Assembly: GCA_932521025.1 (NCBI GenBank)
Contig: OW051471.1
Location: forward strand, 2,232,001 to 2,296,000
Source: Oscheius onirici
Taxonomy: Eukaryota; Nematoda; Chromadorea; Rhabditida; Rhabditidae
Length of the DNA: 64,000 nucleotides
Direction: 5' to 3'
The position numbers and the translations under genes are program-made. The notes beneath the pieces are model-generated. The model searched no databases and was not told the origin of the DNA. It was given only the letters and a program-made list of their open reading frames with translations. Below, piece after piece: positions 19,206-31,500 of this stretch. The first letter of the stretch is position 1. The number at the start of each line of letters is the position of its first letter.

Positions 19206-20542
19206 GCCAATAAACGCTCAGTGGAGTCCCTTGATATTTTTGTTCCTTGGTCATCTCCTTTTAGACCATTCTTCTTGTTCATGGATCCATCCTCTCTTCT
19301 TGAAACCATCTTCTAGTAACAATCCCGCCACGAAGTAGTCTGATTTCCCCTGTTTATATGCGTACACACAACGGGACTGTCAGAATTGATTTGGTGTCCC
19401 TATTCTTTGGAAATAGACTATACCACTAACTGTCTAAAATTCAGGATGCCATTTATCAAAATCGGAGTGACAAAGTGGCTAGCCCATAAACATAAATGCA
19501 AATGTTGAAACCATCTTCCAGTAACAATGGCGCCGGAATAAAAGTTTTTTTTAGATGCAAGCTATGGGACCAAGAAAGGTCCTTTGGCTCTCTGCCCAGA
19601 ACTCGACTTTGCTACTCAATTCTCGCCTTTGACAAAGGCAGAACCGAGTCTCTCTGTCTACCTACCTCAGTAACTTCCAGTCTGTCATCTCCCAGAATCG
19701 CCTTCAATGAGAACTTTTGCGAGAAGTTTTTGAACTGACTGACAAGATTCGTTGAGGAATCGACCTGAAGAATATTCTAGAAGGTATGTCATGTAAAATC
19801 TAGGAAGTTATCAAGTTCTTCGGACTGAACAGAAAATGAGAACGGCGTGAAGCCAACGTTGCAACTTTCTGACTTAGTTCGGTATCATTTTGAAGCTCAG
19901 ACAGCGATGAATAGAACAAAATAACTATCGAGCCAAAGTTTACTGGAGAATGAGTTTTTGGACTCGAAGATGGAGTCTTGAAGTTCATTAGCGACACCAC
20001 CGACACTCGAAAACCTGGAAAACTTTTGACTATCTCCCAAACTACCTGCTCTTTCCGATTCTCTCTTGAATTTGCCGACGCCTTCGATCAACTGCCCGGT
20101 TCTTCATCAGTTAGGTCATCATGTCCTTCTATCCCTCTGTCCCTTTATCTCTTTGTCTCTTATCAGTTTAGAGACTCTCATCGCGGACCCCTTCGTCGGC
20201 TATTGTCGGAACCTGTGGACTACTGAATGAGTAGAAAAGTTATGAGGGACAAGATCTTCCGATGGACTGTCACAAGTAGCTCAAATAGACGAGAACAGCA
20301 GCAGAATGATTGGCCAAGAGCATAAAGTAGCCTTTCTTTCATAATGATCTCTATGATAGCTGATAGTTCTATTAGAAATGCTTTCGAATCGATGGAAGGC
20401 TACGTGCTGAAATCTCTCTTACTCTCGGCACGCTTACGCACGCAAAAATAAAAAAGTTAGACCAAAAGTATACTTAGAAGTGACTTGGATAGATTCCGTG
20501 ATGCAGTTTTTTTTCTTTTTGTCTTCAATACAGCGCTAGGAA
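18955..20542. repeat. Right arm of the 1588-bp inverted duplication
   Basis: Reverse complement of 2052-3639. It contains the 3' exon and polyadenylation signal of the gene above and about 1.3 kb of non-coding DNA. The inner border falls inside coding sequence at 18955, with the reading frame continuing across it, so this arm is joined to its original neighbour on the inner side. Confidence 0.9.
19209..19214 (+). terminator. Polyadenylation signal AATAAA
   Basis: The hexamer lies 4 nt after the stop codon at 19205. The left arm carries the mirror copy. Confidence 0.6.
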
Positions 20543-21593
20543 AATGTGTTTTTTACAACAAATTCGGGGTTTTCCAATTTTCTTGGCACTGCTGATAAGA
20601 ACAGTTGCGTCTCAGACTGGTTATAACTTGTCAAGCGAGGAAAGTCCCAGAAGATTGCACAAATCAAAATCACGGAGCATATATGCACTGAATAAAACAA
20701 AAAAATTGCAGTAACATGTGGGAAACTACCAAAAGAATGGAACTGCATTTCTTTTCTTGATGAACTATATTTTTTGGAAAATGACCACTGATCATGGTCA
20801 TGGTCAAAAATTGTTCGAAAATTTTCTCGGTTCAAATGACCGCTAAACAGTTTATTGATGATATATAATGTGTTTTACGCTTCCTATTTGAAGAAAAACG
20901 TGACAGAAGGTGAAAATATGCAAAACAAACAAAAGTTAGGAAAAAAGGAACCGAACTTATTAAATTACCGTTTTTCCGGAGTGCACACCTTTATATAGGG
21001 CCATCTCGACATGTTTTCGGAAAGCGTTTCCGCTCCTCATGTTTCGGGGCACGATTTTAAAAATTTAAAACCGCATAGCTCGGTCCAAGAAGGGCGTAAG
21101 CAAATTTGGAAAGGTACCCCGGTATCCCCATGCCAAAAGCTATCGAACAGCACCCTACTCGATTACAAACTCCACGGTGACCTAAAGTACTTCCCTTGTG
21201 AGGTACCCGATTCTGTTTAACGCGCAGGAGGTAGTCAGGACTGGAACAAGTTGCTAAACATCTATACATCTAATCATGTATCGAACTATAGAGCTATACG
21301 GACATATATGGACTGAATAAAACAAAAAAGTTTAGCATAAGCGCTTGTTTTTGTGACTTTTTGACAGAACCAGTTGTTACCAACCGGCCAACCAGTTGTT
21401 CTACACCTACTGCAGGAGTAGAACAGAAAAAACCATAATGAACAAAAATATACAGAGGAAGGTGCAAGCAGTTGAAAGGAACTGGACGGTCGTCAGACTC
21501 ATTCTGATACATCTGGAAGTTAAAACGCCAGAGCCACAGCGCACATTTTTATTGTTTCTGTCCGTGTCTACTTTTTCTCCCTTCCATTCTTTC
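20543..21593. other. Intergenic, no gene seen
   Basis: It contains two short direct copies of CATATATG(G/C)ACTGAATAAAACAAAAAA (about 20677 and 21303). Nothing else recognisable. Confidence 0.4.
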
Positions 21594-23504
21594 TCAAATC
21601 ATCTTCGGCTGCGAGCTCTTGCTCATCAGCGACGCGACGTCCGGCTCTTCTTTTCCAGCCTTCTCCATCATGACGGCCGGGTCGAAATAGGCTCCTCTGC
21701 AGGCTTCTTCCTTCTGCGTCTCGGCGAAGGTCTTCGAGTCGGCGGGACCGAGGAGAACGGCCAGCAGCGAGTTGCGTTTTCCTCTCGTGAAATTGCCAAA
21801 TTTGTCCTCGGGACCGTCACCGAAACTTTTCTGGACAGGGTAGCAAAGTAGGACGCGGGCCCAATTGATTCCGGTGGTCTCGAGACGACTCTGCTGTCTC
21901 AGCTCCTCGTACTTTTTCGTCCAGGCTTTCGGCACATACTGGAGATTCGGATTTGAGAGAGACAGTTAGAATGGGACAAACAGTAAGAGTGATAGAGAGA
22001 GAGAGTCAGAGGGAAATACTGAGAGATAGAGTAACAGAGAGACAAAGAGACAGCGAAACAGAATGACAGAAAGACAGGCATAGAAGAACAGATCGGCAAA
22101 GAGACTGGGGACTGAGATACAAAGATAATCTGAGAGTTACATAATCCAAGAAGCAAGGAGTCAGTGAGAGAGCGAAAGAATAAGGATGTTGGAAAGCGAG
22201 AGAGTCTGAAAGATATAGAAACAGCGAAATAATAGAAATAATAAGAGACAGAAATGACATGGGAAGAGTCAAAAACAGGGAGAATGAGCACACTGTGAGA
22301 CAGATACAGAGAAACTGAGAGTCAGTGAGCCAAAAGTACAGAGAGACTGAATGACACAAAGTGAGATAAAGATAGAGTCACATAGAGACAGAAAGATACA
22401 GAGTGACAGGGACTCGGAGAGACAGTGACACAGTGTTAGGGGACAGTAAGAATCAGAGAGCCAGTGACATAGAGTTAGAGAGATTGAGAGGCTAGTAGAC
22501 CGAGTGAGAGATAGGAAGCTAGAGAGAAAGGACATAGATAGAGAATCGGACATTCAGAAAGTGAGAGACGGGGAGACGAGAAAGCAGAGAGACTGATAGT
22601 CAGACAGTCAAAGCTACTGGAAGACAGAGAGACTAGAGACAGAGATGAATACAAACCTGCGGATTCATCAGAAACTCGGCAAAAAGAGCACGCTTCAGAG
22701 AGTCACGACGACTGATTAGCGCACGAGTCTCCTCCGTCATCTTGACATTGTGCTCACGCATATAGTCGATCGTCTTATCGAGAGCCTTATCCAGAGTGCG
22801 GAGAACCTTCTCATCATACGGGATCCGGCCGCTGAAGAACTTAATCAGGACCTCGTTCTCCTCACGCGTCAGAGCCTTCTCGAAAGCCTTCTCACGGCAG
22901 GCGACCTTCAGAATCTTGCGGGCAGCCGTTACAGCTTCTTTCTGTAAATAAAAACAAAAATTCTCTCAATAAAAACAGACTCACATCTCCCTCGGCGAAC
23001 TTGGCCTTCTCCTGAGCCAGAACCTTCTCAAACTCTTCGTCATCCATCTTCGCAAAGACTTCTTCCTTCTCCCGCGGTCCCTCTATCGGCGTCTGTACCG
23101 GCGGCCGGAAAGTGTACTCGTAGGGCGGCGTTTTGGGCGACGAGACGGCCGGCGACTGCGCTGTTTGAGCCTTCGGCTCCTCTACGACGATCTGATCCGT
23201 GTCCTTGACCATCTCCACCGACTCGTATTGGTCTTTCTGAACTGCAGGAGCCGGAGCTTTGGGAGCCGGCTCACTACTGGGCTGTTCCTTCTTCTCTTTG
23301 ACCGCTGGCTCGGGAATCTTCTTCTGCGTCTTTTCCGGCTTGGACGTCACTTCCGACTTCTTCTTTACAGCAGACGTCTTTTCCTTCTTCTTCTTGCGAC
23401 CCTGTGTCATCGACACCTGAAAGGAAGGGAAGCTTTTCAGTTTTCTTTACAAGGAGACACACTATCGTCTCATTGCTACTCATCTCACTATCGCTTTCGA
23501 CCAT
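21594..23504 (-). CDS. Lysine-rich protein of unknown family
   Basis: Exons 23504-23463 (possible first exon MVESDSEMSSNETI), 23416-22985, 22941-22657 and 21938-21594 (stop) join in phase. The first large exon encodes a lysine-rich start (RKKKKEKTSAVKKK), a Pro/Ala/Glu linker and an acidic helix FAKMDDEEFEKVLAQEKAK. The next two give helices (CREKAFEKALTREENEVL) and a compact end with WARVLLCYPVQKSFGDG, and the protein ends SKSSQPKMI. There is no signal peptide or membrane segment; nuclear or cytoplasmic location is likely. The last intron (21939-22656) is almost wholly polypurine on the plus strand. The preceding exon group at 24207-24653 ends on a codon boundary with a GTGAGC donor and could splice to 23416, making one larger gene. 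Family not recognised. Confidence 0.65.
21960..22650. repeat. Polypurine, GAGACAGA-rich simple sequence filling an intron
   Basis: About 690 bp of plus-strand GA-rich repeats (AGAGACAGA, GAGAGAGTCAGAG, CAGTGACA) with very few pyrimidine runs. Reading frames of several hundred bases across it are Ser/Leu-rich artefacts. It lies between the splice sites at 22656 and 21939. Confidence 0.8.
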
Positions 23505-23599
23505 TTACTCCCCCTCATGGTGATTTTTTGAGCTCGAAAATGAATTTTTGAGGAAACTATCGATCAAATTGAGCTGATTTTTTACAGGGATGATATTTA

Positions 23600-23720
23600 G
23601 CACAGTAAAATGCTACGGTTAAAAAACAAAAAAATTTCCTCTCGGCGGAGTCGAACCCTGGTCGCTCCAGCATGGTTAACGCACAGGCACTGCGCCATTT
23701 TTCCGAAAAATTGAATGTCG
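23600..23720 (-). mobile_element. tRNA-derived SINE-like element
   Basis: The minus strand reads TGGCGCAGTGCCTGTGCGTT (A-box side) and then CCAGGGTTCGACTCC (B box), followed by GAGAGGAAATTTTTTTG, the same kind of tail as the other SINEs. Stems are too degenerate for a working tRNA. Confidence 0.55.
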
Positions 23721-24206
23721 AATAACTTTTTGCGGGAAAGAGTAAAACAATTGTTTCAGAAAAAGATCGATGCGTCTCGACGAGGTGATTTTTTTTTGTA
23801 GTTGACCATTTTTTTATTGGAGAACGTAGAAAAAAGTTATGAGCGAAATACGTTTTTGGGCCTATTTTCAAAGCTACCGTAACCCATGATCTCAAAATCC
23901 AAACTGTCCCAAAAACTCTCAATATTTTTTTTTCGAGGTCGATTACCCCTAGGAACAATCCCGGACCGATCCGATCAATTTGAAGGGTAGCTGTAGTACT
24001 TCGTGCAACGCATTATGACGCGCCTAATATTTGTATTTTACGCGATAAAACAACTTTGTTACTTTGTAAAGTACCTGCTACAGCCATGAGAATTGGATGG
24101 ACAACTGAATAATGTTTTCTGGCAGATCACTGCGAAAGTGCTTCAAATCTTCTATAATACTCGCGTGTAACATAACTTCTCAAACCAAACAAAAAACTAT
24201 GCTCAC

Positions 24207-24653
24207 CTCATTCTTCTTTCTCCTCGAGACTCCGGCCTTCTTCCATTTGAGCGGCTTTGCGGTATTCTTGAACTTGGCGGGACGCGGCTTGACGGAGAGT
24301 GAGTTCTCCAAGATGACTGAGTTTTCGAAGACGGTCGGCTCGAATTCCTTGTCATCGGCGGCGACGAAGATGCCCTTCTTGCGGTAGAGGTCTCGCTGTT
24401 CCTCCTTCGTCATTGCCTTTTTCGGGGTCTGCTTCTTGACACCGCCATCGCCGAGAAAGTTATTGTAGGCGTCCTTGACGAACTGGGCGTCTACCTTCTT
24501 GCCTGGAACAGTAACAGTAAAAGTAACAGTAAGAGTAACAGGAACAGGAACAGTGACAGTGACAATGGCAATGACAGTGACAGTAACAGCAGTAGAACCT
24601 ACCTAGACCAGTTCCCAGCATCTGACCTTCGTCGAGTAGAACACAATCCAAGC
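24207..24653 (-). CDS. Lysine-rich exon pair, probably the 5' part of the gene ending at 21594
   Basis: Exon 24653-24603 encodes LDCVLLDEGQMLGTGLG; an intron of about 100 nt made of CTGTNA repeats ends TGTTCCAG; exon 24502-24207 encodes KKVDAQFVKDAYNNFLGD, then KEEQRDLYRKKGIFVAADD and a basic end KPLKWKKAGVSRRKK. The donor GTGAGC follows. The next in-phase acceptor on this strand is at 23416, in front of the RKKKKEK exon. The upstream start is not certain; a frame starting at 25001 is possible but unsupported. Family not recognised. Confidence 0.5.
24503..24602. repeat. (ACAGTA/ACAGTG)n microsatellite forming an intron
   Basis: About 100 bp of AACAGTAACAGTGACAG-type hexamer repeats exactly fill the intron between two coding exons on the minus strand. 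Confidence 0.75.
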
Positions 24654-25558
24654 ACTAATTTAATTGAGGGAACTTACAAAAGTAAACTTTTTTTGTGAAG
24701 TTTTGAAAGAAACTTATATTTTCGAAAGTTTGGAAGTTTTTGGAAAACAAACAATTACCGTAATTGCCGCTCCCTGGAAGAAACTACTCTGGAGCAAGAG
24801 TCCTGATGATGAAAAGTAGAGGTTGAGGAAGGGGAGGTGAGAACGAGGGACATCTTGAGAAGCAGAGGAAGGGAGTGGGGACAGAATCATCGGCAGTGAA
24901 AATGGAGTTTGAGCTTGAAAATTAAGAGGAGCTCTTTGAGAAGTGGTTTGTACCGTTAGAATGTCCTGATAATTTTCTAACAGTTTGGCAAAAGAAGACA
25001 AAAGTGAAAGAAACTATGTACTAATTTTCGGCAAAAATATATGTGTTGAGCTGTCTACATGAACTCTCTCACAAGAACTCTCTTGTCAGCCGTCGTCAAG
25101 CATATGCGGACCGGTCCGGTGCAAGTTTTGAATGGCGGCTGTACGGTCCGATTTTCAAATTGGACCGGACCGGATCGGCCTCAGCCGGTCCGAGCGCACA
25201 TGCTTGGCCGTCGTGAAACTGAAGCATCCCGGTTAATCGTCTCTCTATACAGTAGCTGAAACATGATTTTTTTCATCATTCGATGGCCAGAACCACACTC
25301 AATTCTGTCGGGTCTAACACCGAAAAATAGAGTATTTTTTCTCACAATTTGATTGTCAGTAGCCGCTAAAAAGACTTTTCATTTTGCCCAGTCAGTCCGA
25401 ATTGTTTGGAGAAGTTGGTCTAGATTCGGTACTTTCATACCCTCCACAGCTCCCAGAAATTGAAAAATAACAGAAACTTCATTATAGCATACATATATGC
25501 GCATATTCCATTGGTCCGTACCCGTTCCTTGTTCATAATTTTCATTCTCTTCCTCTGT

Positions 25559-28500
25559 CTACTTCGGTGTTCCTGGTCCTCTCTTCTGTACCCATTTCAC
25601 ATAGACGTTGTTGTACTCGGAGCTGTGGTGGCGCATCAGATGACGCATAAAATTCGACGAGCAGGGACTCTTGACGACCCCAGTACAGATGGCACACTGG
25701 GCATTGCCATCCTGCGTCCGTTTGAAGTACTCCCAGACTGGGTGCTCCGTTTTTCTGGAAATTGTACTATTTTTACATACTGAACATTCTAACAGGAGGC
25801 CAAATTACGCAGACAATCTTTGGGATAGTTTTTCATAAAAAAGTCTGTCCTCTCTGATTCGTATCGTTTATAGTCTTGGAATCAATAATGAGGACCTGCC
25901 GAGAACAAAATGGCTTTCAAACTTTCCTCTGTTCAGTCAAGTTATGGTCCAGATAAAAATCCGTTTTTATATGAGGGCGAGCATACCGAGATAACAGTAA
26001 GAGCACTTTTCGTGAACACCATCAAATTCATCAAACGAAAAAATTCTTTGACCACTATCATACTCATTACCCTCATTATTTTCTTATAAAAACGCGTACC
26101 TGTTCCTTTTCATGTACGGCTTCTCTCCACCACATGGTGCGGGAGTAGCGGTGCTGGTCGAAGCCCAAGATTGCGCAGAACCGTGAATTATTACACCTGA
26201 ATCTATTCTAAAAAAAGTGTCTTATGACTTTCTTACCATTAGACCTCGTATCCACAGCATTCCCAGTCTCAATGGGCGGATTCGCCTGCCACTGTCCCCA
26301 CTGGGGTCTGCTCCAGAGGGACGAGTCTTGGATCTGGAATTTTTCCTGTTACCTAACACAATGATTCACACTCACACTGCTTTCATAAGATTGTGAATAG
26401 CCAGTCAGATCATTTTCAGCCGTCTGGGCTGTGTAAATATCCGGATACGTTTCAGGCTTGTTATAGCCATTGGCCAAAACGTGGGCAATATCAGCGCCCG
26501 GAGGCATCATGGGGCCTTTGGCGGATCTGGAAAAAGGATTTTTTTTGGTATGACTTAGGGATTTTCTTTTTAAACTTTTTTTTTGGATCCTAGCACTGAG
26601 CGCGTAACACTTGTGCCCATTTTGGGTCGGTATATACGAGCTGGGTGAAACTCTTTTTTTGAAAAGTTGAAACATCAACAGCTTTTTCATGACGAATCTT
26701 TGGCACACTGAACATATGTTCTTATTCGAAACGAAAGAGGAGCTATCGTAATCCGGTGTAGACATAGCTCCGGGCCGGGCCCGGTCCCCAGACTTGGCCG
26801 TCGGACCGGGATCGGACCAAAAATGACCAAAAATGAAGATGGTCATTTTAGCGCATTCTAGAACGAAATCAAAGAATAATAATATTATTATATTTTGCTG
26901 AACCTTTTTTTTTACTAAAAATGACGAAAAAATGCAGGTTTTGCCCAAAAAACACCCCTTTTTCCAAAATTTCCCCGCGGGCCGGTCTTTTCTGGCCCGG
27001 GCCTCAACTTTCAAGCCCAAGCCCGGCCCGGCCCGTCAGCCCTGTCTAATCCGGTGGCTCAATATCAGTTAGCTTCAGTTTGGGAGGCAAAAAGTGGATA
27101 CTAAGGCAATAATGTTTGGGCGCCCAGCCAACAAGTATCTCTCTACTAATAAAGCGCAATGGTGTCTGTCGTGGACTCTGTGTGTTTGTTTCTCCGGGAC
27201 CTCAAATTTTGGTGTATTGTTAAGAGTCGCCGTCTTCACCCAGACGACCCGGGTTCGATTCCTCTCCTCGCCAAATATTTTTGCTTAATTATTTTGAGTA
27301 GGAAATAGAGTCAGGGTAACCGCTAGATGATCAGAAGGGATCGAAAAAAAACTACCAGATTACGGTCCTTGGCCATTTCTAGGTCTGCCGGGTCTTTTAT
27401 TGTTGTTCAACTAAAAAACGGATCTAGTATTTTCGGAAAATATGACTTTTTTCGTGGACAGGCTGGGATTACTGTATCGCCAAGATCATGTTCCTACTTC
27501 ACTAGAACTTGAAACTTATTTGTAAACACAAAGAACAAATAAAGAAAAGAGCAGTGTTAAAAAAACAGCTGCTTATTTGACCAAACTGTGAAACAATCAG
27601 CGCCTAAAGATTCAGATTCGTAATGGTCAGTTTTGAGATATTTGGAAACTGCAGTAGTATATCCGTTCCAGGCAAACTCTAGTCAAACAATAGTTTTTTT
27701 TTTTCGAAAACGAAACAAATGAAGAAGTTTACTCCGACGCCGTACGATGCTACGCTGATTTTGAAACAATCAGCTAAAGACGGAACCCAGAGGAATTTTG
27801 TACCGGAGAAATGTAAAAAACCCACCCACCACCCTAAAATAAGCAATTACGTACGTTCTTGTTTTAGATTGAAGACATTTGTAAGAAATTCGAGTTGTTC
27901 GGAAAACATTCGGACCTAGATATGGTCTCCTCGAAATTTTGGTTTCAGTTTTCTTATATGCAACTTTGGATAGAGTTTCCAGTGAATGAGCTGTACTGAC
28001 CCTACAATTCTCACTTTTACATGTTTTTTTTCATTCTGCTTGTTACAGAGGGACAGAGGGACAGAGGAAGACTAACCTGTACTGTCTGATCAGAACAATC
28101 AGATGCTGGTAGTCATGCTGATGATGCCTCTCCAGATGCTTCGTCATGTTTGTCGCACAGGCCGACCTCACCAACTGAAAGTTTCTTGTTCTATTTTTTA
28201 CAGCCCCTCTCTCCAAAGAACAAGGTCAGCCCTTGTTTCAACTCTCTCTTCCCTAATCAAGCCGCGAAAATCGGCCATTGGGCTGACCTAAAAAAGGACG
28301 GAAAAGGCACTTTTTAGTTCATAGATCGGGGTAATAGATGCGGAACAGATTATACGAAAAATGGGTAACCGGGTTGAAGTTGGCGGGAAAAGGAATTAAT
28401 TTTTGGACAAGACACCCAGAATCTAAAAATAATTGTCTGGAACTGTTCGACATCAGTAAGCAAAATACGAGTATTTTGAAAAAGAAAGTATGTTTCGAAG

Positions 28501-31500
28501 TTGGTAGAAAATAAATTTGTTTCTTTTGTAGTGCTGCGTTGGTCTCTTTCAATAAAGTGCTTTCGGTTTTTGCATCTTGCGTATATTTAATTGACGAGAA
28601 ATTCCGTACAACATGAGATTTATTCGAATTTATAGTGTGTGAAAATGGGAAGGTAACGAAAGCGAAATTTTGTAGTAGTGAAAGTTAGAAGTAACGCAAG
28701 CGAAATTGATTGAAAGAGACACGATTTGCTATATGCTGATCTTGAAGCGTAAATTTTTTTTACAGGACAAGAGTACCTAGTTTTCTTTGCAAGCGATACA
28801 TAAACAGTTTTAACATTTTAGGATAAGCAGTCTTATCTACAATAACCTGGTTCATATCCTAAAATGCGAAGGTACTGGAGAAGTATATTTTAGGATAAGA
28901 ATAGTCTGACATAAATGTGACCCGGTTCATCCATGGAAGCGGCAGAAGACTCAAATTTTTAGGATAATCGCAATCTAGTATCCAGTAACCTGAACAAAGT
29001 TTGACCAGGTTCGTCCTGATTCTAAAATTGCATTTCTTTTGGTTAGGAAAACCGAGTTTAATGAGTATTTACAGGGTTTTCGATGAAAACGAATTTGTTG
29101 GTACGGGAAATCTTGAAGATTAATAAAAACACATTTTTTGAACAAATATACCTATCAAACATTGCTGGAAAACTACGCCTTTCCCTATACGCTTCGATTG
29201 AATCAAACTTTTGAGAAACTTTCTCAAACTAAAAGCAGCAAAAACAGTTCTCCTGAAATCAATTTTTGGAAAATTAACTGTTTTACCGTAGTAAGAGCTT
29301 GCTTTTGAAAGAACATGGGTCCTTCTTTATTTTTTATCAAAAACTACAAACCTTGCCACAGAGCTTGCATCGTACATTCTGGTCATCTAGACGGAAAAAA
29401 TAGTTCCAGCAGGGATTTTCAGTTGGTCGTCCTCTCTTGACCGGGGTACTGTCTTCACTGTTTGACTTTTCTTCCAATTTTTCGGGGTCTTCGTCGATTT
29501 TGACCTCATCCTGGAAATGAATGAGTCTGCCCCTGTCCCTGTGCCTCACTTTATGATACAGTCTCGGCGTCTCTTCAAAACTCTTCTCCTGTGGCCTGGA
29601 CAGTTCAGTAGCCGTCTGATAATCGTATTTGACTTGGTCAAATTTAGCCGTCTCGTATTTTGGGGTAGACAGGTCTGGACATCCGAGCGCCAGCTGAAGA
29701 AAAAAATTGATCTCATTGCCCAAGAATCTCGTTTGCCAAACAATGAACTTTTTTGGGGACCAGCCTGAGCGAAAGCATCATTACCTCGCCAAGGAATGGT
29801 TTTATAGAGTCGAGGATGAAAAAAACGAGGAAAAATAACTGAAAACAACGTCTTGATTCGTTCCTGTTCTTCTACAGGAATTGTGTTCAAAAGAAATGGG
29901 AAAAATGCCTACTTGGTAATGATAATTTGAATATTAGCCAGTTTCGCCAGCCAGATCGTCGCGAAACAAAATGCATTTTTGTGAAGCAGACATTGTAAAA
30001 AGGAGAGGCTAAAAATTACACTAGGATTCCTGAAAATGAAGAAAAGCTGTTAAATTTTCGATTTATAACGAGTTCCTTTATGCCTACTTTGAGCCGACTA
30101 TATACTTGTTTCAATCTTCCGTCCAATTTTTTGCCAAAGAAGAACTTCCCCATTTTTGAGGGAAAGAGACTCAAAAAGGATTGGACAGAAATAGGTCCAA
30201 GTTGTGGATCAACATGGAGCTCAAAAACTCTATTTGGGACTTGTTCAAGTGTGGCTAGGTTAGTACAGAAATCTTTTCCCATCTCTTTTATCCTATCTCT
30301 GAAACGTTTTTTCGAACTTTTCGGTTCTTTTCTCACTATTTTTTCCTCAGTAAACCTCTGAAATGGAAGGAAAGTGACAAAAAGTGGCCTTATTTCTCTG
30401 CTCTGTAACTTTTATTTCGGCAAATTTAGCATTGCATGGCATCACTTCATTGTGGAAATCTCATATAACAAGCATATATCGAGCCTGAAACATTCCAAAA
30501 CGTTCAGAACTCACATTACTTTCATAGGTGCTGGCCGTCCCATCCAATCCCCTGAGATCCTGATACGGTATCCACGAGGCGGTCAAGTCGCCCAGACCGA
30601 CTGTCAGAAGGGGTTGACTGAGTGTCTGTCCCATCATTGCAGTAGAGTACGGATTGACCAGGATTGGATATGCTGGATCAGTCGGATCACAGTTCATTGT
30701 CTGGAAGTTTTTGGATCAGCTGATCAGAGGGACAGGGGACAGGTAGACAGAGGAACAACAGAGAGACGGAGACAGAGGGACAGAGGGACAGGTGGACAGA
30801 GAGAAGCAGAAAACTGCATAAGGACAAGAATTGGGTGGGAAATGTGGACTAAAGATGGACCTCGGATGTCGCTGCGGCGATTGCCGCCGATGGCGCAGAT
30901 GACGACGACACGCCCCCGGCTGCTGCTACAGTCGTTCGGGATGCATGTGCCTGATGACGACCAGCCAACCATGCTTTTCGCATCTGGAGAGCTGTGGAGG
31001 GGTGATGTCTGAAAGAGAAAGACTAAACAAGCAATAACTTCGAGGAACAAGACGCCCGAAATTTGATGAAGAACTGCCAGGTTCTTTATACCTAAAAAAT
31101 AAGCATGATGGTCCACATGTGATGAGTGAGAAAAACGAATAATCTAAAAATGAGCAACAAATATGTAGGACAAGTGAAACACGAAAAGTTTAGAGTTTTA
31201 TGTTACAACAAGTGTTTCTGCTGCTAGATCTGGCTCCGGGCCGGCCCGCCTCGGCCCGGTCCCCCAGACTTGGCCGTCGGACCGGGATCGGACCAAAAAT
31301 GAAGCTGGTCATATCATAGTGCATTTTAACGCATTTTAGAACTAAATAAAAGAATATCTGGATTTGTGAAAAAGTGGATTCTTTAGACAAAGAGGGATTT
31401 GTCTCTGCCCTGTTTTTTCTTTTAGGAGACCGGACAAAAAGTGAACAATACAAAGTTAATTATAAGAACTCAACAAAAAGTGAACAATATTGCGCACAAA

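Noticed and set aside
19800-20226. Reading frames in the inverted-duplication arms (about 60-80 residues) as genes
   Set aside because: No splice sites, start context or motifs; they are duplicated only because the arms are identical.
2052-20542. An 18.5-kb giant transposon (Polinton-like) with 1.6-kb terminal inverted repeats
   Set aside because: The interior holds ordinary host genes with many introns and no transposon polymerase, integrase, protease or capsid genes. No target duplication flanks the arms, and one arm interrupts a host exon.
21899-22553. Ser/Leu-rich proteins in several minus-strand frames
   Set aside because: They are translations of the GAGACAGA simple repeat inside an intron.
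24714-25001. Upstream first exon of the lysine-rich gene (frame starting MSSFAKLLENYQD)
   Set aside because: No in-phase donor-acceptor pair to the next exon could be found; it may be promoter or UTR sequence.
30016-30336. Possible extra exon between BED fingers 1 and 2 (minus strand, lysine-rich)
   Set aside because: Open and bordered by acceptor-like sites, but the neighbouring exons already join in phase without it and it shows no family motif.
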